Below, in pieces: positions 1 to 12,374 of a DNA stretch of 64,000 bases. The notes under the pieces were generated by a model, which did no database searches, was not told where the DNA came from, and saw only the letters and a program-made list of their open reading frames with translations. Numbering within the stretch: position 1 is the stretch's first letter; each line of letters opens with the position of its first letter. Source of the stretch: Chytridium lagenaria (Eukaryota; Chytridiomycota; Chytridiomycetes; Chytridiales; Chytridiaceae); NCBI GenBank assembly GCA_025449115.1, contig JAHLKC010000025.1, forward strand, positions 186,001 to 250,000, given 5' to 3'. The position numbers and the translations under genes are program-made.

Positions 1-205
1 GGCGATAAAAGTATTACTGTTAAAACACCAAAAGTGAAAGGGTAAGGATCCTTTTTCACGGCCTTTAATTACTTACTTTTTTCTTCCGCAGGAGGACGCG
101 CAACCTGCAATCTCGCGTCATGGGGGACGGCAAAAAGCTTCCCGCATTTATTATCTTTTCCGGCAAAGAACGAAGCAGAGCCGCGTCATTAAAGAGGCAC
201 GAAAG

Positions 206-600
206 ATGAGTGAAAACTTTGGAGGACACACGTATTTTTCGGCGCAGAAGAACGGATGGACTGATGCCGACGTGATGATGGAGTGGATTGAGACGATTTG
301 GAAGCCGTTTGCGCTTTCAAAGCAAGCGGAGGGGCTGTGTATTTTAATCCTTGACGCGTACAGTGTCCATATGATGACAACTGTTGCGGACACGCTTAGT
401 TCATGCAACCTATTCTCGTTCACATACCTGGTCATTGTACGAGCAAAGTTCAAGTTTGTGATGTTGGAGTTAATAAGCCATTTAAGGATCGTGTTGAAGT
501 GGTATTGCAACATTTGTGGCAACTCGAGGTGTAGCTGCAAACCAAGGGATTGGTCGCGAGGAAATAGCTCCGATTATTACGGATGCATGGGTGCAGCTTC
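206..600 (+). pseudogene. Broken DDE_1 (pogo/Tigger-like) transposase fragment
   Basis: Cut-and-paste transposase remnant. The first frame (206-405) reads WIETIWKPF followed by ILILDAYSVHM, the usual DDE_1 stretch in which the D of the L-D-x-Y/F-x-x-H motif is catalytic. From about 400 the homology moves to another frame, reading IPGHCTSKVQVCD and then VNKPFKDRV. This matches the family's I-P-x-x-C-T-x-x-x-Q-x-x-D-V-x-V-N-K-P-F-K-D signature, so a frameshift near 400 breaks the gene. The N-terminal DNA-binding region is not visible and probably lies left of the window. No terminal repeats were found. The family call rests on motif recognition only. Confidence 0.62.
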
Positions 601-1432
601 CGTCTCTGCCATCATTAACACTTTTAATCATATTTTCTTTAATGATCAGTTGTTAACGTCAAACTTTATTCAATAAAAGACCAGATTCTAAAGATCTCCA
701 ACAATAGATTCAGATAAAGACTTCATTAACACGCATTTTGCAGCGCCTCCATTCCTATGTCCAAAGGCTCTTTTGCTTGAATTAGGGTGGTCTAGGTATA
801 GTTCCGTTACTTGGGCAAAACATTGTTGTAGAAGTCCTTTTGGCAAAAGTACTTGGAAGAAAGCCAACGGTGCATCCTTCCAATGAGTTTGTGACTCTAA
901 CAACTTTGATGGCAGCCTCTTCGAGTCCTTCGTCGTTGTTAACGGTGCAAATCTTGAATCGGACAACCATATCAACAAGCAGTTGTCTCCGCAGGCTTCA
1001 GGTTCATGGCGCTGGCAAGAGCGACCGTTATTACTCTTGTGAAGGCCGTAAATTATAACACCTGCTGTGTCAGGGAGTGCAGCAGCGGTGATGATGGCCA
1101 TAAGTCCGAACGGAATTGTTGAGCTGATGATGGTTTGTAGCCTAACATTTTTAGAGGTAATTGTCAATAAAGGTAATACAACTTTTAAGAAAATGGTTTG
1201 CACAACCTTTTTCTTGCATCCTAATTAACTGGGTGTTCTTATTTTGAACGTTGCAAAACTGTTGTTATATTGAACAAAATTACTGTAGTATTAAAATGAT
1301 GCTAGAGGTGTTATGTTTGGTATGATTTGACGCGTACAGTCAAGGCAAATGCAACCGCCATAGCCTATGTGCATTTTTCATTCATTCCTCTTCCAAAATC
1401 AAGGATTAGGCTAATTTGAAAAAATTTCTAAT
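601..1432. other. Stretch with no recognisable gene
   Basis: An open frame of 171 codons runs on the minus strand (1203-688), but I recognise no domain in it and its upstream frame is closed. It sits between two transposon remnants and is most likely decayed transposon DNA. Confidence 0.4.
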
Positions 1433-2614
1433 TTGCAAATGATGTTTGGACAAACAAAATTTTGCCTGAAGATTTACGATGCCTTCAAAAATGCCAAGAG
1501 TGCTATCTGTAAAAAACAGGCTGCTTCTGCCTGTCCTGCTTCCCACGCAAATGATAAGCTCATCACCATCAATGCAGAGGTTTATCACAGCAGCAACAAT
1601 GCCTGTGGTTATGATTCAGTAAGAAGACGCCCCAGAAAGTACCTCAAGAATTCACTACGGACACAGTACCAGAAAGCAAAGGAGGCCAAATTGATGATGA
1701 AAACAGATCTTGTTGAACGATTAAATCACTTCTTTTCTCACTGTCAAAGCTCTTCTTTGTCATCTGATCAGAACAAGGGACCATCTTCTCGTGCACAAGT
1801 CCATTTTGATGTAGACCTATGTCAACCGTCAAACACTCCAATGGACATTGATGGATCCAGAAAACCCGCTACCGAGACCACTGAATTGCTGGACAATGAT
1901 GTTGAAGTTGGTGAAAGAAAAAATCGAGATGATTACAACGACATTTACAAAACTATGGGAACATCTTTAGTACAATAGTATAGATCGTGAAAGTGATGTT
2001 ACCGTGAGGGGTCTTAGGTTGATGCTAGATCAAATTGAATGGCTTAACGATGGGGCACTTAACCTATTGTCCAAAGATCAAGTCAAATCACGTCTTCAGG
2101 TTGCATTGATTTGTTCCGCCATGCTCATTTATCCACCACCTCTGAAAATATCCCGGCCTATTCAAGATCCCATATTCAAACGTTGGATTGCTTCCTTATC
2201 CTTATTCATGGTAACCATTGGATTCTTGTGACTGGAACCATTTTCAGCGATTGTAATGGTGATAGGAAATGGGGTTATGAGGTATGGATTTGCTGTCTGA
2301 ATGGAGACCAATTTTACGACCTTTTGCCAACCACTTTCTTTCACTGCGTTGAATTCCAGAACCGAGGTATCATTGTCCTTTTCCGTTCCACAACCTGCTC
2401 CAGTGCCTCGTCAAAGGCTCGAAAGTTCCTCACCAACGGTAGCTGGAGTGAAGAAATTATGGGAAAACCACGCGATTTGGACTTCACGTTACGAAAAATG
2501 GCATTTGAGGCATTACTTTCAAGTCTTCCTCTGCAGAAACATATTTTGTATTGCAAAATATTTGTTAGGCCCAATCAATGTTTACTGACCGTTAAAAAGT
2601 ATACCTATGATTAA
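1433..2614 (+). pseudogene. Possible Ulp1-like (C48) cysteine protease fragment, transposon-associated
   Basis: Open frame 1433-1978 is a Ser/Lys-rich region without a known domain. Beyond a stop, the frame at 2004-2231 carries SDVTVRGLRLML followed by QIEWLNDGALNLL. This resembles the start of Ulp1/SENP protease domains (a T-x-x-D-L pattern, then W-L-N-D). In a different frame, 2111-2400 contains HGNHWILVTGT, which fits the catalytic-His segment (H-W-x-L-V) of the same fold. I did not find the later catalytic Asp and Cys with confidence. Ulp1-like proteases are often carried by large eukaryotic DNA transposons, and the neighbours here are transposase remnants. A chance resemblance remains possible. 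Confidence 0.38.
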
Positions 2615-2974
2615 CGATACGTTAAGATTGTTCCAAGTGCTGATATCTCCATGCAATTATTCCAATCATCGTTGGATGGGCTTATAGCTGAAATTAGGGT
2701 GGGTATAAAACTTAATGTATAGTACCTATGTACACTTAGACAATAAGGAGACGGCGGTCAATTGTACAAGGTAGTTTAAAAGTCGCAAGAATCAACAAGC
2801 CATCGCAAAGTGAAACCACCACTATCATAGTTGCAACATCATGTCCATATTACAGTTGAAAGAAAAAGAAAGTTCAATTAATGTGAAACACGAGGTATAT
2901 AATTTGATAGTTATTCAACGTTAAACAGGTATTATGCTTTAGATAGTGGAGGCAGAGAGGGACCAAAACAAAAC
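2615..2974. other. Stretch with nothing recognised
   Basis: AT-rich sequence between two transposon remnants. I see no open frame, no inverted repeat and no known signal. Confidence 0.4.
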
Positions 2975-5160
2975 ATGTATCACAACGAGGAGGAAGCCAA
3001 CAATGGAGGACATCAAGAGATTAGAGCTCCTTCCGGACGTCTAATAAACGAAGGGCGACATGTTCATACATTGGAACTAAACAAGGGCAATGACGTTCTC
3101 TGCCTTCTGCGGCTCCTGGTTTTGAACTCGAAGTACAAAAGATGGATGAAAGCCTCTAAATGTGTCAGCCAAGCCTTCTTCAAAGGATCCACTCATGAAG
3201 CACGTCAAATACGATATTTTTCACGAATGTATCTGGAATCCGACAACATAAGACAATACCAACGCAGACGTCACTCAAGCACACCCTTTGTCCTAAGCAT
3301 CCTTTCATACAAAGTGCTATCATCAACACAATCAACGAGCTTGCTTACTTCAGCCCGAAGGAAATACAGTTGTGGGTGCGAGCATATCTTAATAGGTTTT
3401 ACGTTACCCCCTGCCTTGGCAACAGTTTATCGGTTTGATACCCAAGATGACAACAGGAATAATCCCTTTCACTCCTCGTCTAGATCCCGAGCTTCTTCCG
3501 TTAATTTGGCGCTTGACTCTGGACAAAAAGTAGTCATCAACTTATTCCAAGACGAGTCTACTTTTGAGTATCATGATGCTGGTCGCTATGTTTGGTGCAG
3601 GGAGGATGGGATGACGATACGACCTGAGACTGCAGGGAGACTGATCATGGTGTCTGACTTTATGTTAGAGACAACTGGCTGGTTACAGATTTCAGAAGAC
3701 AAAGGGCTCCAATCGAACCTACTGTTTACCACCGCAAGGCAGATGATTGCCATTAGAAAGAATGGCAAAGCAAGCCCAAAGTATCGCAGTTTCCAAAAAC
3801 GCCACCAAAGCCACTCAAGGAAAGAGAGAAGCTAAACCTCTTCGGAAGCAGCAGAAAGAAGCTGAAAAGGAGCGACTGAGTCTTGAACGTTGCTCGTTAG
3901 TATCTTTATGTTCCGTGCGGGGCCGTGAGATGTCAGATTGTGCCCACGCATCTCGACCACCTTCACGAATAACAGCCGACAAAGAAAAGATGGACTGCAT
4001 GCGTCCACCAGCGGGTAAACTTGACACCCTTGACCAAATCTTTGGCCAGATGGACACATCCCACTTACAAACGAGGTGCATTGAGGCTTGTGCGTCGTGC
4101 GAGCGGCCGGGCCCTGTCATCAATCAGCGTTAACTTTGATTAAAATGGCATAGTAGAAAGACGCAGGGAACATACCGCTAACGCAAGCCAGAAAGACACC
4201 AAACTGGTCCGCGAGGATATCCCCGTACATTCAGTTATATGCGGGATTTCGATGGTTTTTTTGACACAGAGCAGCTTTGCGCGCAAATTCGAGATGCGGT
4301 GAAACTCTTTGAAGTTCTATAGAACAAAAGCCGCTTTGTCGCCAACTTTATTTTGGATCAAAGCACCATCCATACATCAAAAGGTGCTGGTGCTTTAGAT
4401 GCCAGACGTATGAACTTGGAACCAGGGGGAATACAGCAAATGATGAAAGACAAATGATTTATTTACAATGAGGACCGAGGAAAAGCAAATCAAACAATCC
4501 GTCCTCAAAAGATGATATTTCCGGATAATTATAACCTGCTTCAGGAATGCTGTCTCCACTGGCAGGGAAAGCAAAAGGAATGCGGTATATTCTTGTTAAA
4601 CGTGGAATTTTATGCGAAGGAACCAACATTGTTGCAGAGTGTCAGAGTGAGCATATCATTGTGGTTTAATACTGGCTAATCTTTCCATTACATAGAGTGC
4701 AAAGATGGAAAAAAGGATATATATATTCGAATGGGCTGCTGTGCACGCAGTCTACTTGAACAAGAGATTGACTACATTCATGACAAGAATCCTGTTGTTG
4801 AACGGCTCAGTTTTGATAAAGGGCATATGTTTCAGAAACTGCCTAAGTTTTATCCTGAGTTAAACGCTATTGAGGCAAGTAGAACATTATTACGTTATTT
4901 TTATCATCATTAAACATGTTAAAATAGAATGGATGGGGCAGAACTTCGAAAATACCCGGAGTTCACTTGGGCAAATTGGAGTCATAAGGTATCTGCTGCT
5001 CTGGATGCCATCCCTGTGGCCACAATACGAAGGTATCATGAGGTCATCACATGACATTTTTTTATATTGCTTAGATAGATTCGATCAGCAGAGCGATTTG
5101 TTCATGCGTACGCAGCAGGAGCTACGGGGAGGTTCACCTTTTATGTGGCTAAAAAGTAAG
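2975..5160 (+). pseudogene. Degenerate DDE transposase of a widespread fungal family
   Basis: Pieces of one transposase are scattered over three frames. The first block (about 3531-3690) reads LFQDESTFEYHDAGRYVW and then GRLIMVSDFMLETTGWL, the D-E-S-T-F and I-M-V-S-D-F motifs of a large fungal DDE family; the first catalytic Asp is codon 3551-3553. A Lys/Glu-rich insert follows. Next come DGFFDTEQLCAQIRDAVK and FILDQSTIH (second Asp, codon 4356-4358). A CCARSLLEQEIDY block leads to LPKFYPELNAIEA (catalytic Glu, codon 4872-4874). Near 5000 the tail AALDAIPVATIRR is typical of the C-terminus. In-frame stops and frame changes between blocks show it is dead, unless some are introns. Terminal repeats were not located. 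Confidence 0.62.
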
Positions 5161-7714
5161 AATACTGTTAAAGAACTTTCTAATTTATAAAAGGTTTACA
5201 TCACACAGCCGAATATCTCTGGAATCTGTTCAAGAGGCAATGCGTGACTTTGATGCTATAGGAGTACCAAGCGGGGGTGAACGTACCACTATCTGTTATA
5301 CAGAGCCGCTGGATGACGATTTGATGGACAATCAACCCGCAAAGGCCAACCCCGACGAAGTATTTGCTGTCATTTCGAGGTGCTCCTCTATTTGAAGATG
5401 TTCGTTTGAGGGTTCCTCGTCAAATAAGGCGTCCTAGGGCCCCTCTTACTTCCGCGGAAAAGGTATCAGCTATAGAGTTTACTGAGAAATGGAGATTTAT
5501 GCAACAGTGGCTGCGATGTCTACTTTAAAGTTGTTGTCTAAAAGGCAAGCGCTGGCAAATATGAAGAGGGCACCAAAGTTTATTAAGGAGGAGTAACTGT
5601 GCCTTTATTATATCAATATACACCTTTGAGGAAGCTTGCTCAATAAAGTTTGAGGTTCCTTCACATTCAAGCTCGACGTTAGATAAATTTTCAAAGTCAA
5701 GAAATACACTCACGACTTTTCAACAGCTCGTCAGAGTTCACTACATTGTTGACATGTTGACGCGGAAGAAGGCAAACCTCAGCAGAACTGTATTCTAAAT
5801 ACTTTGGCAGATTTGAGTGGTGAAAGCATATATAAACTTACACTTCCCCTTCTAATTTGAGAGGACGGATCCTTTTGATGTAGATAGGTAACAATGCCAA
5901 TACAACCATGCCATCGCTCATTTGTTTCTTGATGCGTGGCTGCCAGCATCCCAACAACACATTCAAGACAACCACCTTCAAGTATCTTCCCACTCTTTGT
6001 GCACAGGAATGTGAGTCCATTTTTGTTGTAAAACGAGCTTTCCAAATTGATTTGTCAAAAGCTCTTAAATATTGTCCACATCCATTGGGGTGATTGATGA
6101 TGTTTGTCCTGCATTCTTAGCCCACAGGCCAACAAGTTTGACTTTGAGTAAACAACTTCAGGGATTGGGGACTTGGAAACTCGGATTTGATGGCGGTTAA
6201 CATTTCTGGGCAGAGTTAAAGGAAAGCGATGGTGGTGATGGATGGAGAGCGTTGAGAAGAAATGCGGGAGGAGGGGGTGGACGGAGGATGGGTGGTTTGA
6301 TGGAATGCGAGGAGAATGTTGAGAAATTGGTTGGGAAGAAACTGTGTGATGTGTGATGTGTTGTGTTCACTTGTGCAAAGCTAGCTTTATACCTCGAGAA
6401 TCATATTATCGAGCTTTTGTGCTACAAGAAAATTTCCTTTTTTGAGAAAAATCAGAATTTAGGCAAATTGTTTTGGCTTTGCACGACCCTAATTTCTTAT
6501 TTTGGCAACTTGTAGTACCATAAGACCAAATTTGTATGCTTTGTAACATAAACTCAATTTTGGCAAAAACAAAAAGTTGAGGTAAAAATACTGCACTATG
6601 CGGTCAACGTATTTTTCCCTTGTTATCATTATTATGAGTTGTTTCTGTGAACTTTCTGGCCTAATATCCGAAGGGTTTTAGAGAAACAATAAACAAAACC
6701 ACCCAAATGATCTGAGTCACCAAAAATAACAGGGCCTCAAGCCACACGTGCCAATGAAAACTTCTTTCTAACACCAAAGGGTCTTCACCTGCTAGCGTCT
6801 TCTTGCTGAACCTGTGAGCAAGCCAAGCGGGCGCCAAGAGGCTGTTCTGAATGAGGTTGGGAGAGGATGCCAAAGTCTGTAGCAAGTACTTAGATATAGC
6901 AGCGGTGGCAACTATTTGCAGTGTTTTCTTTTCAGTCCAATGTTGCTTGCAACTTCCTTCAGGGTGTAGAGAGGGAGAGAGCTTGATGTGCCTCACAAAA
7001 TGACCAAGAGACAGAGGGATTGGGAGGTAATTTGGCGACAGGAGAATTAAAACAAGAGGTCTTTTATTCTCAGTCTAAACCCTCTAGGACCTTCCACACA
7101 AAAACTGCCCCTTTGTATAGCCAATTCCTTTCACAAAATAATTTAATATATAAAATATGTCTTTCATTCTCCCTCCTCAGCCTTTATTGAAGCTCTTGCA
7201 CTTTTTTCTAAGTTGTGTTAGAGTGCAAACGCTGCAGTAGCGGAAGAATCTCACAAATCAGAAGATGTCAGCAATTGGTCAATGACAATAGCAAAATGAC
7301 AGAGTAGAAACTGAAGAAAGAAAAAGTGAAAGGAGGATATGGTTATAACTGTACAAAGAGAGTGACAGGAAACAGATCAGATAGACATAAACAGTCAAGG
7401 TTACTATTTGAAGCAATGGTGAAAGAGATCTACTGAAGAATCTGGAAGTAAAGAAATCACAAGAAGAAGAGTGAAAGATTATCTATCGCAATGGCGCTGA
7501 GGAGCCTCACAAAGATTATTGGTAACATGGGCGCCATATTACTTGTGGTAGGTGGTCTTTTGCTGAAAAGCGTGATGTACTAAGCTCCAATCAACACTGT
7601 GGCAGAAAGTAAAAGGTTGAAGCATTGTCGTCCTTGGTCGAGTCCATTGTGAAGTTCTCTCTATGGCCCCATCTGCTAAGCCCCGGCATACAGAGGTAGA
7701 GAACCACACAATAG
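5161..7714. other. Unassigned region between transposon remnants
   Basis: Only short open frames occur (88 codons at 6045-5779 minus; 111 codons at 6996-6661 minus), none with a domain I recognise. 6140-6360 is G-rich on the plus strand; 6380-6620 and 7100-7160 are AT-rich. Probably transposon flanks and decayed sequence. Confidence 0.35.
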
Positions 7715-8340
7715 GTGACAAGACTAGCGTCTAGGATACTCCTAGATCAAGAGTCAAGCCTATTCTGCCTATAGTGACAGTGGGGATTTAATTGCTGTGG
7801 TTCTGCTCTAAAACTAATCTAAATAAAATAATGGAAGGAAAAAGGAGGGAAAAAGGTACTCAGGCGGAGTTCCAACGCGCCAGAGTGGAAGGGTCATCAA
7901 GGAGGGAGTCCATCCCGCTCCTAATCGGGGTAGCTCTGACAATGAAGCGAATACGCTGTTAAAGGCTCGCATGATCAAGGAGGCCGTTTGGGTCTAGGAA
8001 GCGGGTCCACCGCGAAAGACAGTGCGGATCTTGCAGGATATGAGGGTTTGGGTTACAAGGCCTCATAATCGCCACAATAAGCCCTTTTAACATGTTCTTA
8101 TCTGATCTCTTCTACCTAAGGCCCTGCTCATGCCGCACTCCCACTCACAGGCAACTAGATAGCCAGTCATTGCAATCAAGAAAAGAACAGAGGTGGTTAT
8201 ACTACCCAAACCTTCAAAGGAATCATTCCACCGAGGCGTCTATCCAGAGCTCAGGCCTTCTTAGACTCAATTGTCTTGGTTCAAGGCGTAGTCTCCCCCA
8301 GTGGCGTAATCCCTGAGTGTCCGCAGGTACAACTAAATAA
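7715..8340 (+). repeat. Copy 1 of an unclassified dispersed repeat
   Basis: This stretch is clearly related to the reverse complement of 38530-39000. Shared landmarks include gactagcgtctaggat, cttgatctaggagt-type sequence (given here as the reverse strand), ctgcctatagtgac, taaggccctgctcatg and caggcaactagatag. The similarity is patchy and diverged, with indels. No coding capacity, LTR or target duplication was recognised, so the class is unknown. Sequence from 8341 to 8880 continues with only weak resemblance to the other copy and no gene. Confidence 0.6.
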
Positions 8341-8887
8341 CACAATATTGAATAAGAGAAGAATGAAAAAAGCATGGTCCAAGGACAGCCATGCCTGGAT
8401 GTATGGGTGGGATCAATCCAGGACTACAGAGGTATACGTAAATCTATTCAACTTCCTTCAAATATTAAAACAATACATAAAGGGGAATCAAATAACAACA
8501 ACAGGCATCTCGACCAGCGTGGTAGCATGTCATAAGTTGGCATACCACATTGACCGCGCTTCCTTCTATAAAAACCTCTCTCGTATCTATGGGGAAAAAC
8601 TATGAAAAACCCCGAGGGGGAAAAGAATGGAACAGGAACAAGGAAATAAGGATAGTGGCATGACGTCTATATAAGCGCTGCATTCATGCCTCTTGGTGAG
8701 GTTATCCAATAATCTCACACCATCCTCTAGCAAACTCAGGAATACGGATGGTGGTTATGGCGTTTATAGTACTGTATACAAGGGCCATAGGCAGAGCGAG
8801 TCCCGGTGACTCAAGGCATTGTGTGGGAGATTGTGTATGAAGGGATGGATGTGTGACAAACCATTGCTAAAAAAGTGCCAATCCAAA

Positions 8888-9055
8888 CAGGCTTTTTTCC
8901 AAATAATCTCCTTTATTTCGCAAATTTATGACCACATTTACGAAATAATATTTGGGGCCTCTAGATCTGAAATAATGATTTACTGAAATAATATTATTTC
9001 AGATTATTTTTGAAATCCTTATTTCGCCTGAAGCACCCCAAAATAATATTAGCAA
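8888..9055. repeat. AT-rich palindrome cluster, MITE-like
   Basis: A perfect 20-bp palindrome sits at 8983-9002. It lies between inverted arms cgaaataatatttgggg (8941-8957) and ccccaaaataatatt (about 9036). The heptamer GAAATAA or its reverse TTATTTC recurs several times. The arrangement could be a small hairpin-forming element, but no target duplication was identified. Confidence 0.4.
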
Positions 9056-9392
9056 AACATCGCAAAAGTTGAATTCAATCGCACCCTTAATTATAACCCC
9101 ATTTTACATGCCGTTACGCATCAACTTGATACTCATCCTAGCCTATTTTCAAGAGAGGCCAGGAATTACTCAACTGGCAGGAAGTTGCACAAAGTAACAA
9201 AGGGGGGTTAAAATAATGATGAAAAAAAATGTCGTTCTGAGATATTTATTAAATATTTATCTCGGTACTTTTTCCGGAAATCTAGGCGTTTGAAATTCTG
9301 CAATAGAATTTCATTTATAAAATCATTAAATTATTCGTCTCTTCAATATGTTCTAGCAATTTTCTCATGAAGTGTAAATAGTAATATGTTTA

Positions 9393-10330
9393 TTGAAGTT
9401 TGATGCAAGAGAGTACAAGGGTTGCCTTTTCATCCTAATATTCACAATGTTGGCAACAATTTTAAAAATGGTTGCATGTTTGGCTTTGTCGCCACGAAAC
9501 AGGGACGATAGGACTCGAAAGTCTTTTATCCGCTTATTTACCGTCTCGTGTCTTGCCCCCATCTGTTTTACATTGTTATTGTGCCTCCTTATTTCATCCG
9601 TTGAGCCATTCAACTTGGTCATAATTTTGGGGTCACCTCTATATCCTTTGTCGGCATCATCTCGTCTTGCTCCAGAAGAGGTAAGAGGCTTTCCCTCACC
9701 ATCTTCAGGTCGGGCCAGGATCCATTCAACACCGCCAGAAATGTGAACGATTTTTGAGGTACCCAGAGCAGTTGCAATTTGGTATCGTAACCAGCATGCT
9801 TGAATTTGTGGCTGTAGAGCTGCTTGTTTAAAGGTCGTTCTTCTTGCACCAAGATATCCACACCGTCCACATATGCAGACGATCGGAATGCGGCCAGTTT
9901 TCCCGTCTGTCTTCCCAAAAATCTTGTTGTTCAAATTAGTGATCAATTAAAGGAATAAAAATCCAGAAGGGTTGAAACAGAAGATACCGTATTAATGCTT
10001 GACATTATGGTTAACATAGATCTACCTTGACGCGCCAAGTGGACGGAGATACTTTAAACCGACTTGCCGCAACGTCTTCAGTGGATATGTCTTTAAATAA
10101 AAAAGGGCCCAAAAAAAGTGGTTGCGGCGAAGGCCCGCTTCAATAGTACTGAGGCGAACGGTTTCCCAAATCTCAAATGCCGAGTCTTGGTCGCACCCAA
10201 AATGAGCTGAAAAGGCACGACGCCAAGTGGTACCGACCCTGCCTTCTTTGGCTTGCCTAAGTGGGACATCTGTAAAAGAAAAAAAATAATAATTATTTAA
10301 TAAAGGAAGTACAAAATAACACATTTACGT
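9393..10330 (-). pseudogene. Broken DDE_4-like transposase
   Basis: Read on the minus strand. The N-terminal part (10330-10080) shows FSAHFGCDQDSAFEIWETV and FFWALFYLKTYP. A middle block in one frame (9918-9840) reads SSAYVDGVDILVQEERPL, containing the first catalytic Asp, with KQLYSHKFKHAGYDTKLQL following. The end in a second frame (9700-9390) reads DADKGYRGDPKI (second Asp) and RHETVNKRIKDFRVLSSLF (catalytic Glu), then a short C-terminal tail. These blocks are in family order and are typical of the DDE_4-like transposases common in algae, oomycetes and early-diverging fungi. At least two frame changes separate the blocks, so the gene is not intact. No terminal repeats were found. Confidence 0.68.
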
Positions 10331-10689
10331 ACTTATATCCTTGAAGCGTCACGAAGGAGCTTGGCATACTCAGTGTTTTAACCATTATTATTAAATGTGT
10401 ACATTAATTATCAACAAGTTTAAATAAGATTATTTTTATATGTACAAGCAACTTAGCCGAATTCTACACAACTTTATTTGATTAATTGCCCCTTGGATAC
10501 ACATTATTATTAGTTTATGGTTTACATGTGTAATTATAATCTGTTTGTCTTTAAGCGCGTCGGCACACCAATTAATGTTAGAATTGATGATAGCGGAAAA
10601 AAGGAAAGTGCATTGTTTTATGACAAAAAAAAAAAAAAAAAACTAAATTTAAGTTCAAAGATTTTATAGGAAAAAAAAAACAGTTGTTG
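10331..10689. other. AT-rich stretch, nothing recognised
   Basis: Very AT-rich sequence with an A(18) run near 10630 and a second A run near 10670. No open frame of note. Confidence 0.4.
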
Positions 10690-10792
10690 TCAACGGTTTT
10701 GGCTTCTTTAGTCGTTTTAGTCGTTTTCAGTCGTTTTGTCGTTTTTGAGTCGTTTTTAGTCGTTTTTAGTCGTTTTTAGTCACTTTGAATGG
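10690..10792 (+). repeat. Minisatellite of TAGTCGTTTT units
   Basis: At least eight imperfect head-to-tail copies of a 10-12 bp unit built on agtcgttttt, with variants such as cagtcgttttg and gagtcgttttt. The units become more regular toward the right-hand end. Confidence 0.85.
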
Positions 10793-12374
10793 CTCAAACC
10801 TTTTTCGCGATTGCGCTTTCAATTTTGGCTAAATCAACGTACGTTATTGCATTCCGTCGGGAAACTACGCGCTCATAAATGGTGTAAATATCAAATCTTG
10901 ATGTCTTGTTTGATTGTTTTATTTTAAAAAAACTGGGAATGTTAATGCTCCAACAACTTTTGTCTATGGTGAAAATCTCGTGCTCTGATTGTTCGTGGAT
11001 CAAAAGATACATATTGCAGACGTTTAGAGGTGTGTTTTTTAGCGGACTCATTGGAGTCAACAGCAAATATATTTTTTTTTTACCTTTTCTATCTTCCTCC
11101 TTCTCTCCTCTTTTCACTTTCTCCTTCATCATTCTTTCTTATCAGAACACAAAAACCTTATAAATATATCATTAACTTTAAAATTCTTCTTTGAACTTTG
11201 CATCTTTGTGAAATATTCAATGAATGATATTTCACCGTAAGCATATTTCCAAGATGCTATATGTACGGCTTGTCCTTTTACCCCCTCCTTCTTGTACACT
11301 AACGAAGTCTTTAGGATTCGTCATGGTAAGTCTTTACTTACCTTATACGGTATTCAGGTTCTCCCACGGCATTGCATATATGTCGCCCTCGGGTTGTCCC
11401 TGTTTACCGCCTTTTGTATCTTGGGACTTTGTTTTATTTTGTATATATCTCTTCTTTTTCCCCTCGCTCATTTATACCCATTGTTTATATGTTTATTTAT
11501 TCTTTGTATATGCTTATGTTGAGCGAGAGGGTCTTACAAATAAAGATAGAGAATTTGTCCCATCCCAAAACCTGCCACCAGTTCTGTCCAGGTCCAGGTC
11601 CAGGTCTTCTCATATACACACGCGCCTACCTCTGGCACCAAGGTTAGTATCAAGTAGTCTTACCAGAAGGTGCCTCCATCAGGTCCTCGGACACACCGCG
11701 TATGTTCCGTGGCATTGGGTGATCGGCTGCTGCAAAGCCCCAATCAGCAAACCCCCCTTCCGCTCACGGCCGGTGAGAAAGAGTATCAACGCAGCTTCCC
11801 CTCGTCATCATTGTTTTGGGTTTAGAAAATGCCCTTAGCACCGGGAACGCTAAGGAAACGCCTTTACCGCCACGATGATTGACGAAATGGGCAAAAATGG
11901 TTGTAGGAAGACTTACTTAAGACTACCGCAGCTAAGTATCTCTTATTTCTGGTCCCGTGCTTGGATCCCTTTCCCTTTCCTTTACCTTTCTTTTACTCCC
12001 GCTGATCATAATTGAGCTCCATTCTTTCATGCTCTGGACATTGTTTATCTCTGTCAAGTACACTAAACTTTATTTATTTATGTGTAGACGTTCTATGTAC
12101 CATTAGAAGGTACTAGTCCTATCGAAACTCCTACCATACCTTCGGATATGTGGTGGAGGCCGTAGTTTCACATCTTTATTTATTTTTTTTTATTACCCAC
12201 AAACGCCACCAGGAACACGATAAAAGGGTCCCTCTAACTTCACATCCTTCTTTCAACCCCACACATTCCCACCTTACTCTCCATTCTCCGCGTTATTTCT
12301 AACCTCATTTAATTCCTCCCGCTACCTCACCACTCCTCCTACCTCAACACACTCATCCCTCTTTCATCTTTGTT
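10793..12374. other. Unassigned; low-complexity frames and a pyrimidine-rich region
   Basis: Several open frames exist (112 codons at 11132-10794 minus; 204 codons at 11224-11838 plus), but they are low in complexity and lack recognisable domains. 12180-12374 is strongly pyrimidine-rich on the plus strand and ends at the start codon of the next gene, so it may be that gene's promoter and 5' UTR. Confidence 0.35.

Noticed and set aside
688..1203. A 171-codon minus-strand frame
   Set aside because: No recognisable motif, no splice context, and it lies between transposon remnants.
11224..11838. A 204-codon open frame on the plus strand
   Set aside because: Cys, Phe, Leu and Pro dominate, overlapping frames of similar quality exist, and no domain is visible. 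It looks like the translation of pyrimidine-rich DNA.
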